Source of the DNA: an uncultured Acetatifactor sp.
Lineage (GTDB): Bacteria > Bacillota > Clostridia > Lachnospirales > Lachnospiraceae
DNA: 15,080 bases
Reading direction: 5' to 3'
Assembly: GCA_910585015.1 (NCBI GenBank)
Contig: CAJUCT010000063.1
Location: 1 to 15,080 of the forward strand
Positions 1 to 7,544 of this stretch are shown in pieces (positions within the stretch are counted from its first letter, which is position 1; every line of letters starts with the position of its first letter). Both the position numbers and the translations under genes were made by a program. A model generated the notes under the pieces. It had not been told where the DNA came from and did not search any database. It was given only the letters and a program-made list of their open reading frames with translations.

Positions 1-54
1 GTATTGTATCAAAGAAAAACAGGGAATAACAGATACGGATGATTACCTACTTAC

Positions 55-146
55 GAAAGAGGTAAGGATGAAAGAGGAAAATATGCAGGAAAGAGGTAAG
101 GATGAAAGAGGAAAACATGCAGGAAAGAGGAAGGATGAAAATATGA
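55..146 (+). repeat. 34-bp tandem repeat carrying repeated ribosome binding sites and ATGs
   Basis: Two 34-bp units (55-88 and 89-122) differ at one base, and a shortened third unit follows from 123. Each full unit holds two purine-rich ribosome-binding-site/ATG pairs. The ATGs fall at 68, 83, 102, 117, 135 and 143. Because 34 is not a multiple of three, the ATGs of unit 1 (68, 83) and the final ATG 143 share the lipoprotein frame, while 102, 117 and 135 lie in another frame. The repeat probably arose by slipped-strand duplication and may affect translation initiation on the lipoprotein gene. The function is inferred; the repeat itself is directly visible. Confidence 0.85.
102..146 (+). CDS. 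Candidate micro-ORF overlapping the lipoprotein start (ATGA)
   Basis: This 14-codon reading frame starts at ATG 102, with further in-frame ATGs at 117 and 135. It ends with TGA at 144-146, which overlaps the lipoprotein start codon ATG 143-145 as ATGA. That four-base overlap is a classic arrangement for translational coupling. The peptide is strongly charged and low in complexity because it is encoded by the 34-bp repeat, so any role would be in the act of translation rather than in the product. It may simply be a by-product of the repeat. Confidence 0.3.
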   Translation: MKEENMQERGRMKI

Positions 147-1516
147 GTAAAACCAGGGGGAAAAAGTGTGGGGGAAGGGCTGTTTTCTGCGCTTTTCTGT
201 GTATGGTGTTTGCCGGATGCGGCGATGCGGGAGAGGCGGCGAGGGAAAGGACTGGAGAGAATTTGGCGGAGAGTCTGGGAGCTGAGTTGACGGAGACTGT
301 GTCAGAGGAGGCTATATCAAAGAGAACTGTATCAAAGGCGACTATATCAGAGGGGAGCATATCGGAGGCGCTTAAGAGGGCAGATGCTTTAGAGTTCTCG
401 GAATTGCCGGGGGCTTATCAGCAGATGGCGCTGTATATCCAGGAGGGGTTTCGCAGGTATCAGGTGGAGGGGAGTTATCGGGCGTACTTTTCGGCTATAG
501 AAAATGAAAACAGATCTCTGTGGGTAGACGGAAAATATTGCAGTTCGTCGGAGAATACGGAGAGGCGTCATTCAACTTGTGATATTCTGCTGGAACGCGG
601 GGGTGTCTGGTGGAATGAGAATCTGGCATTTGAGTATGACGAGGAGGCGGATTGGTACATATTTGCCAGTCAGTATGAACCGGTTCTTTCCCAAGACACT
701 TTTTACGCGGCGGAGGAGGATTCTTCCCACGTGGCGGATATTCTGGGGAACTATGTATATGAGATCGAGATTGCCAGGGACGCTTATATGGCCGTTCCCA
801 TACGGTATACCTCTGAAAACGGCCCGGTGGAAAAGGACGAGCGCATATATTATCCTTGGACTTTTCAAGAAGAGGAGAAGGAGCATAACTATTTTGTGGC
901 GCCCATGATTTATTCCTACCGGGATGAGAGGGTGGATACGGATATTACCATTTATTATCCGCAGCTAAAACTGTACGACGAAGGGAATGACATAGAGGAA
1001 ATTGTAAACCGGAAATTGCGGGAGGCTTTTTTTTATGGTTACGACTATGAAGAGGGTAGTGTGTTGGTTCCCGACGAGCAGATCTACACAGATATAGACC
1101 GATATTACAAGATTACCAGGGAGGATGACCGATATCTCTCCATGCGTATCTATGAGTATAACAGTCCGCGGAGAGCCAATCATCCGAATGAGTGGGAAAC
1201 AGGGCTGACTCTGGATTTGCGGACAGGGGAGAGGGTATATCTGAAAGATGTGCTGGGAGAGGATTTCACGCCGGAGATGTTGTTTGGCAGCGGGGCTTTC
1301 AGGGAACTGTGGGGGTGGGAAGGAGGCGCTGAAGGGGAATGGTTTGAGAGACTGAAAGAGGGGGTGGAGAGCATTGATTTAAGCGCTTATGATTCCTATT
1401 ATTATCTGACGGATACGGGACTGGGCCTGATCACTTTTGAGGGCAGATACTATACCAATCTGGAAGCGGAGTTTGAGGATTTGGGTGTGGAAGGGTTCTA
1501 TACTGACGACCATTAA
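143..1516 (+). CDS. Putative lipoprotein with DUF3298/RsiV-like C-terminal domain
   Basis: The predicted product has 457 residues. The start at 143 is preferred over in-frame ATG 68 or 83. It has an AGAGGAAGG site 8 nt upstream and gives a compact signal peptide: basic residues 4-12, hydrophobic 13-24 and a lipobox ending in Cys26 (FAGC). Acylation would anchor the protein to the outer face of the membrane. A linker of five pentapeptide repeats follows. The C-terminal half (about 265-455) contains a YYPQL segment, a conserved LTLDLRTGE block and a late YYLTDTGLGLITF strand, which together resemble the DUF3298 domain of RsiV/PdaC-type extracytoplasmic proteins. That assignment is by eye. The substrate and role are unknown. 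A broken WG-repeat gene lies about 100 bp downstream on the same strand. Confidence 0.75.
   Translation: MSKTRGKKCGGRAVFCAFLCMVFAGCGDAGEAARERTGENLAESLGAELTETVSEEAISKRTVSKATISEGSISEALKRADALEFSELPGAYQQMALYIQEGFRRYQVEGSYRAYFSAIENENRSLWVDGKYCSSSENTERRHSTCDILLERGGVWWNENLAFEYDEEADWYIFASQYEPVLSQDTFYAAEEDSSHVADILGNYVYEIEIARDAYMAVPIRYTSENGPVEKDERIYYPWTFQEEEKEHNYFVAPMIYSYRDERVDTDITIYYPQLKLYDEGNDIEEIVNRKLREAFFYGYDYEEGSVLVPDEQIYTDIDRYYKITREDDRYLSMRIYEYNSPRRANHPNEWETGLTLDLRTGERVYLKDVLGEDFTPEMLFGSGAFRELWGWEGGAEGEWFERLKEGVESIDLSAYDSYYYLTDTGLGLITFEGRYYTNLEAEFEDLGVEGFYTDDH
293..367 (+). repeat. 15-bp tandem repeat encoding pentapeptides
   Basis: Five in-frame 15-bp units encode the pattern x-[T/A/S]-[V/I]-S-[E/K] (ETVSE, EAISK, RTVSK, ATISE, GSISE). 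It sits just after the lipobox, where a flexible or extended wall-spanning linker is usual. The units have diverged mainly at synonymous or conservative positions, so the repeat is not a very recent duplication. The window begins with a related string (ATTGTATCAAAG, from position 3), so an upstream gene may carry a similar motif. Confidence 0.7.
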
Positions 1517-1528
1517 GACTTTACGGTT

Positions 1529-1574
1529 TCTGCCCGGCACATGCAGCGTAATCGGGCAACATGCGCCGGACAGA
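1529..1574. repeat. Intergenic imperfect palindrome
   Basis: A 15-base left arm (1529-1543) and right arm (1560-1574) are complementary except at two positions, with a 16-base loop. It lies between the lipoprotein stop and the WG-repeat gene. No T-run follows on the + strand, so it is not a standard intrinsic terminator for that transcript. It could be an mRNA-stabilising hairpin or a REP-like element. No second copy was seen in this window. Confidence 0.55.
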
Positions 1575-1618
1575 AAGGAAAATCTAATCGGTGATGAGTA
1601 TAAGAGGAAAAAAGGGGG

Positions 1619-3394
1619 ATGGATCGGTTGAAGAATATAGGCAAATGGAAGATAGGTGTATTGATATTGAGTCTGTCCGCGGCGGCGGGGACGGCGGCTA
1701 TGGCTTTATGGATCGGACGGGTACGCCGGTGTTTTATCTGGACTGTGACAGTGTAAGCACCTTTCAGGAGGGCCTTGCCTTTATCAGTGTGGACGGAAAA
1801 TACGGTTATATCGACAAAACGGGACAGATTGTCATCCAGCCCGTATATGACTGCGCGGACTATTTTAAGGGGGGACTTGCGGAGATCTGGGAGGATAACA
1901 GGCGGGGGATAATCGACAGGACGGGGAGGGCAATACGCTGCTGGAAAACCCCTGCGATGCGGTTTCCACCTACAGGGGAGAAATTGAACTGCGTTATGCC
2001 GATGGGGATAGAACAGGCTTTATGCATGAGGGGAAAGCGGTTCTCTTTGATATACCCTATTTTTTCGGGACGATTATCCACGACCGGGAACTTGTGATTG
2101 CGAAGCGGGATGAAGCAAGGGGAGTGATAGACTTCCGGGGAGAGGTCAAGATACCGTTTTGTTACAGCGGCATTACCTATGATGAGGGGGCGGAACTGTT
2201 TGTCGTATCTGACGCGGAATATAAAGAAGGTTTGATAGACGCGGATGATTTCTCGCAGAGGGTCATGTGCGGATATGACGATATCGGTTCATTTGTAAAC
2301 GGGCAGGCGGTGGTTGCCATGGGGGAGAAGTACGGAACTATTGACAGTGCCGGAAATCCGGTCATGCCGATTGTCTATGATAAAATCGGCCTGCTGGAAA
2401 ACGGTTCTTACTGGTATAAAAAAGATGGCATGAGTTATCTGTATAGTGGGGACGGAACATTGCTGACTGTGGGAACCTATGACGATATTTCCCTTATGGG
2501 AGATTGTTATAGGGTATGCAAGAATTATCTGGATATTGGTATTTTAAACGCGGCGGGGGAGGACATCCTTGTGCCACAATACCATGAAGCTTCCGGAGGC
2601 AATTATTACGGATATAGCGGGAGCCGGTCGGAGTTTGCCGTGTTATACCGCAGGGATTACAAAGACGGGGATATGATTGTAAGCACACAGGAGGGAAACA
2701 GCGGGAGCGGGGAATTGCCCGGGATCTTTCTGCTCAACGAGATTACGCCGAGAGTTTCCGCGTTCTGGGAACTTGTGCAAAGCGGTTCTTTTATGTGGGC
2801 AATATGGCGGATCTGAACCCCAGGATGGAAATCTTTTTCTCGGAGTGGAACTTTGCAAGAAGTGTTTATAGAATATACGATTTGGGGCATACAGGCCAGC
2901 CGGTTCTATATGTTTATTCTGAGCCCTACAATCAGAGTGGACCCCGGAAAATGAGCTGCAGTGGTTTTTTCACCGCGCAGGAGGGGAACCCGGTATGCCT
3001 GCTCTCGGGCTATGAATGCGGCGGCACTTCCGGAGGAAATTACATGTGTCTATGGTATGACAATCGGGAGGAAAAGCTGCTGCTGGGAGAGAGCGGCTAC
3101 GCCGGAGGCTTTGGAGGAATAGCCAGTTATGGCAGCATATATGACTATGCGGACGGGACGGCTGCGGCCAGGGTTTCTCTTGAATGGATAGAGCAGGGCA
3201 GCGGTAATTACAGTGAGGAGGAACTTCTGGAAAACGCGGAATTGTATTATGACGGACATGGTCAACCCTATACCGAAGAGTCCATACTGGACGCGGAGAG
3301 TATAGAGGAGTACTCGGTGGACGGGGAACTTACCACTGTGGAACGCTATCTGGAGGTGAAAGAACGCTACCGCCAGATGGGACTTCCGGACTGA
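1619..3394 (+). pseudogene. WG-repeat (KWG) protein gene broken by three apparent frameshifts
   Basis: Coding continuity runs through three frames: about 1619-1690, about 1691-1926, about 1927-2790 and then on to the stop at 3394. The segment from ATG 1619 gives a basic N-terminus and a hydrophobic stretch (LKNIGKWKIGVLILSLSAAA), a signal peptide or anchor. The following segments carry WG-type repeats, for example YGFMDRTG, GKYGYIDKTGQIVIQPVYD, RGIIDRTG, RGVIDFRG and GEKYGTIDSAGNPVMPIVYD. One base added to each of G4 (1687-1690), G4 (1923-1926) and T4 (2789-2792) would restore a single frame of about 592 codons. WG repeats form beta-rich, usually exported proteins of unknown partner. The losses may be real decay or sequencing errors. 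If real, only truncated peptides are made. Confidence 0.7.
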
Positions 3395-3400
3395 GTCCGG
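3386..3400. repeat. Small perfect hairpin over the WG-gene stop codon
   Basis: CCGGAC and GTCCGG form a 6-bp stem whose three-base loop is exactly the TGA stop codon of the upstream gene. No T-run follows, so it is not called a terminator. Confidence 0.4.
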
Positions 3401-3573
3401 CGGCCCGGAATTGCCGGCAGTCGAAAGGAGCGGAGATTTGTCGGAAAAGCTGTTTTACAGCCGAAAACGGACGGAATATGCCGGTAAATATCGGCGAGTA
3501 TACGCCCGGGAAATATTGCAATGTCGTGTGTATAAGAGATATGATGTAGTAGGGGAAATTATTCCTGGAAAGA

Positions 3574-3654
3574 ACACGGATGGATATCGGGACGCCGAAA
3601 GCGGCCTGATATTCATCACAGATTTGTGTGCTTGACGGGGACATGCGGAACTCT
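3574..3654. repeat. 81-bp direct repeat, copy 1
   Basis: This copy is identical over 81 bases to copy 2 (3676-3756), with start-to-start spacing of 102 bp. It contains a middle stem (GATGGATATC pairing with GATATTCATC) and an inner GCCG/CGGC stem. Its outer left arm is degraded compared with copy 2, leaving only part of the outer stem. Confidence 0.85.
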
Positions 3655-3675
3655 GCCAGCATGTTTCCGGCAAGC

Positions 3676-3756
3676 ACACGGATGGATATCGGGACGCCGA
3701 AAGCGGCCTGATATTCATCACAGATTTGTGTGCTTGACGGGGACATGCGGAACTCT
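3676..3756. repeat. 81-bp direct repeat, copy 2, inside a long hairpin
   Basis: Together with the 9 bases to its left, this copy forms a three-part hairpin. The outer arms at 3667-3679 and 3728-3740 pair at 12 of 13 positions. The middle arms at 3681-3690 and 3710-3719 pair with one wobble. The inner arms GCCG (3696-3699) and CGGC (3704-3707) enclose an AAAG loop. The unit ends 17 bp before the next start codon, so it would lie in or just upstream of that gene's 5' leader. It may be a structured RNA or a palindromic mobile repeat. Confidence 0.75.
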
Positions 3757-3773
3757 AAATAGAAAGGACGACA

Positions 3774-4583
3774 ATGATGACAATGTTTCCAATATTTGAA
3801 CAAGAAAAAGTTGCCTCCATGGTCATGCTTGCCTGTATGGTCGGCAGCATATTGATACGGATAGGGCTGGGGCTGATGTATCTCCATTTGATTCATGAGA
3901 CGGACAATATGGCCAGCACCCGCAGCAGGCAGCTAAAGCAGTGCAAACTGAAATTCGCCAACTGTTACCAACTCAACAACGGCATGGCCAATGTGCCGGT
4001 GTTCGTGGACAAGTTCATCAGCCGTATGAGCTTGGGACCCGTCTCCCCCCATCTTCTGGAACACCTGTCGGGACAGCTGATGCTGCTGTCCGTGGTCAGC
4101 GCCGGGGTAGGGGTATGCCGGGGTATCATCTCCGGCAGCACAATGGGCCAGATCCTGCCTTTTTACATCGCCAGCATGATGGGGCTATATCTCTTTTTCT
4201 CCATCTCCGCCATTGTGGATCTGAAGGGGAAGAGGAGGGTGCTAAAGATCAATTTGGTGGACTATCTGGAGAACCATCTTTCCGGCCGCATGGGTGTGAC
4301 CCAGGAGGACATGGAGATGCTGTTCGGCCAGGATACATCCGTCAAAGGCAGAAAAAGGGGAAGAAATGCCCAGGAGAATCTGTACGTCGTACCGGCCCGG
4401 CGCAGCGCCAAAAAGGGTGTGGACGTAATCCCTGTGGGCAGCAGGCTGGGAGAGGAGTCCAGGGTCGCCGCAGAGCCGGAGAACGGCATGGACAGGAAGG
4501 TTCCGGAGGACTTTAAAGGGAAGTTTACCGCCGTTCAGGAGCAGGAGCTGGAGCAGCTGCTGCGGGAGTTTTTAACTTCATGA
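3774..4583 (+). CDS. Membrane protein of unknown function
   Basis: The predicted product has 269 residues. It has three likely membrane segments (about 15-40, 100-120 and 126-149), then a soluble, basic and glutamine/glutamate-rich C-terminal tail of about 120 residues that should face the cytoplasm. The tail holds KGRKRGR-type basic patches and a terminal helix rich in Glu, Gln and Leu (QEQELEQLLREFL). I recognise no family. AGAAAGGA at 3761-3768 lies 5 nt before ATG 3774 and 8 nt before ATG 3777, so either codon may be used, changing the product by one residue. A strong terminator follows directly, so the gene appears to end its transcript. Its leader contains the 81-bp hairpin repeat. Confidence 0.75.
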   Translation: MMTMFPIFEQEKVASMVMLACMVGSILIRIGLGLMYLHLIHETDNMASTRSRQLKQCKLKFANCYQLNNGMANVPVFVDKFISRMSLGPVSPHLLEHLSGQLMLLSVVSAGVGVCRGIISGSTMGQILPFYIASMMGLYLFFSISAIVDLKGKRRVLKINLVDYLENHLSGRMGVTQEDMEMLFGQDTSVKGRKRGRNAQENLYVVPARRSAKKGVDVIPVGSRLGEESRVAAEPENGMDRKVPEDFKGKFTAVQEQELEQLLREFLTS

Positions 4584-4595
4584 TATATCCGCTTC

Positions 4596-4635
4596 AAACA
4601 GGCTTTTGGGAATCACCCCAGAAGCCTGTTTTACT
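4596..4635 (+). terminator. Intrinsic terminator after the membrane protein gene
   Basis: AAACAGGCTT at 4596-4605 pairs with AAGCCTGTTT, and an inner TGGG/CCCA extends the stem after one mismatch. The loop is short and the 3' arm runs into TTTTACTTT. It lies just after the stop at 4583. Confidence 0.85.
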
Positions 4636-4676
4636 TTAGCCAGGCTTGGAGTAATTGCCGGAAGAAGAAATAGATA

Positions 4677-4705
4677 TTGCTTAAAAAGTGGAAAACAGAT
4701 ATATT
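4677..4705 (+). promoter_or_regulatory. Sigma-A-type promoter for the dehydrogenase gene
   Basis: TTGCTT (4677-4682) and TATATT (4700-4705) are separated by 17 bp. They lie downstream of a terminator and about 40 bp before the start codon, in an AT-rich stretch. Confidence 0.6.
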
Positions 4706-4745
4706 ATAACTATAGGCAGAGGTAAATACCAGAGGAGGAATCATC

Positions 4746-5705
4746 ATGAAAATTGCCGTACTGGAAAGACACAGCGTAGGCCCCGATATCCCCGTGCAAT
4801 ACGAGCACCTGGGTGAGGTAACCTACTACCGCAACACCACCACCATTCAGGAGGTACGTGAGCGGGTCAAAAACGTGGACATCATCGTTGCCAACAAGGC
4901 TCCCCTTGGGGAGGAAACCCTGAAGGACGCCCCGAACGTCAAGCTGATCTGCGAACTGGCCACCGGCTTTGACAACGTGGACCTGGCCTACTGCAAGAGC
5001 CGGGGCATCAGCGTCTGCAATGTGGTGGACTACTGCTCCGGTATGGTGGCTCAGCACACCTTTGCCCTGGCGTTGGCCCTGCTGGAAAAACTCCCCCACT
5101 ATGATCAGTACGTAAAGTCCGGAGCCTACAGCGCCCAGGACCGCTTCTCCAATTTTGACCTTCCCTTCCATGAACTGGAGGGAATGACCTGGGGCATCAT
5201 GGGCATGGGGAATATTGGCCGTCGTGTGGCCTGTATTGCTACGGCCTTCGGCTGCCGGGTGATCTTCCACTCTGTGACAGGCAGCAGCTGCTGTCGGGAT
5301 TATCCCCAGGTGGACAAGGCCACTCTGTTGGCGGAGAGTGACGTCCTGTCCCTGCACTGCCCCTTAAGCGATTTGACCAGAGGCATCATTGACAAGGATG
5401 CTCTGCATCGGATGAAGAACACGGCTATCCTGGTGAACGTAGCCCGAGGGGCAGTGGTGGACAACCTCGCCCTTTACGAGGCGCTGGCTGCCGGGGAGAT
5501 CGCCGCCGCGGGTCTGGACGTGGTGGACGGCGAGCCCCTGCAGACAACCAATCCCCTGAGTCTGCTAAAGGATAGTAACCGGTTGATTATCACGCCCCAT
5601 CTGGCCTGGGCCAGCGTGGAGGCCCGCACCCGCTGCGTGGAGGAGGTGGCCAAAAATATAGAGGCTTTCCAGAGAGGCGAATTGCGGAATGTGGTAAACC
5701 CCTGA
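4746..5705 (+). CDS. D-2-hydroxyacid dehydrogenase (glycerate dehydrogenase-like)
   Basis: This 319-residue protein has the usual length for an NAD-dependent D-isomer-specific 2-hydroxyacid dehydrogenase. These cytoplasmic enzymes interconvert 2-oxoacids and D-2-hydroxyacids. The nucleotide-binding GxGxxG is at 153-158 (GMGNIGRR). The catalytic triad is visible as Arg234 (NVARGAVVD), Glu263 (DGEP) and His285 (TPHLAW). The overall sequence is closest in style to glycerate/hydroxypyruvate reductases (HprA) of Clostridia, but substrate cannot be fixed from motifs; D-lactate or another oxoacid remains possible. AGAGGAGG lies about 7 nt before the ATG. The gene has its own promoter and does not overlap its neighbours, so it is probably monocistronic. 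Confidence 0.92.
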   Translation: MKIAVLERHSVGPDIPVQYEHLGEVTYYRNTTTIQEVRERVKNVDIIVANKAPLGEETLKDAPNVKLICELATGFDNVDLAYCKSRGISVCNVVDYCSGMVAQHTFALALALLEKLPHYDQYVKSGAYSAQDRFSNFDLPFHELEGMTWGIMGMGNIGRRVACIATAFGCRVIFHSVTGSSCCRDYPQVDKATLLAESDVLSLHCPLSDLTRGIIDKDALHRMKNTAILVNVARGAVVDNLALYEALAAGEIAAAGLDVVDGEPLQTTNPLSLLKDSNRLIITPHLAWASVEARTRCVEEVAKNIEAFQRGELRNVVNP

Positions 5706-5728
5706 TCATTAATCTTTTATGAATATGC

Positions 5729-5757
5729 TTGACAAGCCAGTTTTCCCATAGTAAACT
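5729..5757 (+). promoter_or_regulatory. Sigma-A-type promoter for the GtrA-family gene
   Basis: TTGACA (5729-5734) and TAAACT (5752-5757) are spaced by 17 bp and lie about 78 bp before the chosen start. This promoter argues against starting translation at 5757. Confidence 0.6.
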
Positions 5758-5834
5758 TGACCATAATCTCGGCAGAGAGCGGCCGGATGGCCATCCATAA
5801 AAGCAGTATATTATATTGGGAAAAGAGGGTATAC

Positions 5835-6281
5835 ATGATTGAGAAAATAAAGGGTTTAATGAAAAAATACCAGGAAATGATCGCCTATCTGATCGTGGGA
5901 GGACTGACCACTCTTGTGTCCTGGGGAGCCATGTATCTGGTCAGCTGGCTGCTATTTGACAATCCCCTGCATCCTACCTCTTTTCAGAATGCCGTGATGA
6001 GTACGGCGAACTGGGTAGCGGGCGTGACTTTTGCCTACTTTACCAACAGGCGCTTTGTGTTTAAGAGCCATGAACCTATGCTGAAGGAAATTCCCAAGTT
6101 TGTGCTCTCCAGAGTGTCCACCTTTATACTGGATTTGGCGATCCGTCAACTCTTCGGCGCGCTGGGAATCAACACTTATATAACCACTTTTGTATCGGCA
6201 GTGCTGGTGTTTATCGGCAACTACGTATTGAGCAAGCTGCTGGTATTCCAGAAAGGTAAATCTAATTGTTCGGAAGTATAA
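5835..6281 (+). CDS. GtrA-family membrane protein
   Basis: The predicted product has 148 residues and four membrane segments (about 15-40, 52-70, 88-110 and 114-136), the standard size and topology of GtrA proteins. The family signature is recognisable: YLIVGGLTTLVSWG near the N-terminus, NWVAGVTFAYFTNRRFVF in the middle and FIGNYVLSKLLVF at the end. GtrA-like proteins are thought to help flip or deliver lipid-linked sugars for cell-surface polysaccharide or teichoic-acid glycosylation. No glycosyltransferase partner lies next to it here, so its pathway cannot be named. ATG 5835 is chosen because AAGAGGG stands 6-7 nt upstream and homology begins there; an in-frame start at 5757 would add 26 unrelated residues. 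The gene ends in a bidirectional terminator. Confidence 0.9.
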   Translation: MIEKIKGLMKKYQEMIAYLIVGGLTTLVSWGAMYLVSWLLFDNPLHPTSFQNAVMSTANWVAGVTFAYFTNRRFVFKSHEPMLKEIPKFVLSRVSTFILDLAIRQLFGALGINTYITTFVSAVLVFIGNYVLSKLLVFQKGKSNCSEV

Positions 6282-6319
6282 AAAATCCCGGCAGTGGGAA
6301 ATTCAACTGCCGGGATTTT
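6282..6319. terminator. Perfect bidirectional intrinsic terminator
   Basis: AAAATCCCGGCAGT (6282-6295) and ACTGCCGGGATTTT (6306-6319) form a perfect 14-bp inverted repeat with a 10-base loop. It has A-runs on the left and T-runs on the right. It serves the + strand GtrA gene, whose stop is at 6279-6281, and the convergent gene ending at 6334. Confidence 0.92.
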
Positions 6320-6333
6320 AATATCCTCATAAA

Positions 6334-7524
6334 TTATACCTTATAGGGATCGGTGTTGTAGGGATCCTGCCCCTGTTCAGAGAAAGCGCCCGCAAAGCCC
6401 TGGGTCTGATTAATCTCAGCTTCCTTCTGGCGGCGCAAACGGGTAAACTCATCGTAATTCTTGTTGAACAGAGTCTTGAGTTCATCGCTGTAGCCGAAGA
6501 TTCCGGCAGGGCACTTCCTGTTCAACTCGTCGATCACCTGATCGCAGGAGGTCTTGCTGGGCATGGTCAGCTGGTGCTGTTTCTTGTCCTCTGTGTACAG
6601 TATGATGGAGTAGGAAGTGCTGACGGTGCGGCCGTATTTCTGGTGGTTGACCTGATGTGTGTAAGCCCATGCCACCTGGCGCAGAGCAAAGACATCGGTC
6701 TTGGCGCCGCTGCAGTCAAACAGATAGTTGCGGCCGATTCTGATGCCCTTGACGGCTTCGGAAGCGCTCCCAAAATCCGCATCCGCACGTTCCAGTTCCA
6801 TTTCGCCCAGTGCCTTAAGTGACTTCACCAGCTTTCTCTGGTAGCCGCCGGTGAGGGCCTTGATCAGCATGTATGTAGCCCATAGAAGCAGTATGACAGC
6901 CAAGGCATCCATAGCCAATACAAAGTCTACATGGCCTCTCTTCAGATGGTCGATCTTGATGTAGTAAGGGGCGCAGTACACAGCGAACTCTTCATCGGTG
7001 TAGTCTGCCTCGCGGAAGAAGGAACGGTAGTACCGCAGCATCTCATCGTCCATGGGAAGGATCTGCCCTGTCACCTGCATGGTGGTATCCAACGCTCTCA
7101 GATCATAAGTCTCAAAGAAATCATCACTGTTTCTGTCGATAATCTTGGCAGTGTCAAAATACCTGGAGGGAACTGCCAGACCAATGAACTCCCAATACAG
7201 ATCTTCATCAGTGTAGATATAGCGATCCAGGCCGCCCACCAGCACGGCGTGGTACTGCATGGAATCCCGCTCGGATACCTTGGAGCCGTTTTGGGTGGTG
7301 GTAGTGACCTCAGTGGCATAGGTGCCGAAGGACAACTCAAAGGTCATGGTGACATATTGATCTTTAATCTCGTCAATAGACAGATCCTCAAAAGTCACAG
7401 GCCCCTTTACCCAGGTAAAAAAATCCGGCCCGAAATATACCAACAAGGCCGCCGCCGCGATATACAGGATTATTATCCCGGGCAGCACTTTTTTAATGGA
7501 AGCACTCTTTAGTTTTTGTAACAT
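6334..7524 (-). CDS. Two-pass membrane protein of unknown function
   Basis: The predicted product has 396 residues. There is one membrane segment at about 14-32 and a second at about 199-225, which enclose an extracytoplasmic domain of about 165 residues rich in Tyr, Asp and Glu. The cytoplasmic part (226-396) begins with basic and heptad-like residues. It then has a beta-rich block (IRIGRNYLFDCSG, VAWAYTHQV, SIILYTEDKK, HQLTMP) that reads like a PH-like or DUF6709-type domain. That comparison is only by eye. No catalytic motif is evident. AAGGAGAGG precedes the start on the minus strand. It is third in the minus-strand series after luxS and mtnN but is separated from mtnN by a 142-bp palindromic element that may stop transcription, so it may be expressed on its own. 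Confidence 0.75.
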   Translation of the reverse strand: MLQKLKSASIKKVLPGIIILYIAAAALLVYFGPDFFTWVKGPVTFEDLSIDEIKDQYVTMTFELSFGTYATEVTTTTQNGSKVSERDSMQYHAVLVGGLDRYIYTDEDLYWEFIGLAVPSRYFDTAKIIDRNSDDFFETYDLRALDTTMQVTGQILPMDDEMLRYYRSFFREADYTDEEFAVYCAPYYIKIDHLKRGHVDFVLAMDALAVILLLWATYMLIKALTGGYQRKLVKSLKALGEMELERADADFGSASEAVKGIRIGRNYLFDCSGAKTDVFALRQVAWAYTHQVNHQKYGRTVSTSYSIILYTEDKKQHQLTMPSKTSCDQVIDELNRKCPAGIFGYSDELKTLFNKNYDEFTRLRRQKEAEINQTQGFAGAFSEQGQDPYNTDPYKV

Positions 7525-7544
7525 CTCATCCTCTCCTTACATTT

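Larger units (their letters stand above)
3395..3773. other. Gene-free region holding an 81-bp duplicated element
   Basis: No convincing gene lies in these 379 bases. The first part (3395-3560) holds short GC-rich inverted sequences and no recognisable product. The second part is occupied by two identical 81-bp repeats. Short open frames exist on both strands but lack a ribosome binding site or family signature. The ribosome binding site of the next gene is at 3761-3768. Confidence 0.6.

Noticed and set aside
55..146. Short CRISPR-like array from the 34-bp repeat
   Set aside because: The units are directly adjacent with no spacers, so this is a simple tandem repeat.
3411..3635. Plus-strand 74-codon open frame in the gap after the WG gene
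   Set aside because: No family signature and no adequate ribosome binding site, and it ends within the 81-bp repeat. It is most likely chance.
3734..3761. TTGACG...TAAATA as a promoter for the membrane protein gene
   Set aside because: The -10 matches only three of six bases with 16-bp spacing and runs into the ribosome binding site, leaving almost no leader.
3330..3896. Minus-strand open frame with a 34-residue repeated peptide over the 81-bp repeats
   Set aside because: It has no ribosome binding site, runs antisense through the end of the WG gene and the start of the membrane protein gene, and its repetition follows simply from the 102-bp spacing being divisible by three.
5757..5834. Longer GtrA-family product starting at 5757
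   Set aside because: 5757 overlaps the -10 element, has no ribosome binding site, and the added 26 residues do not look like the family.
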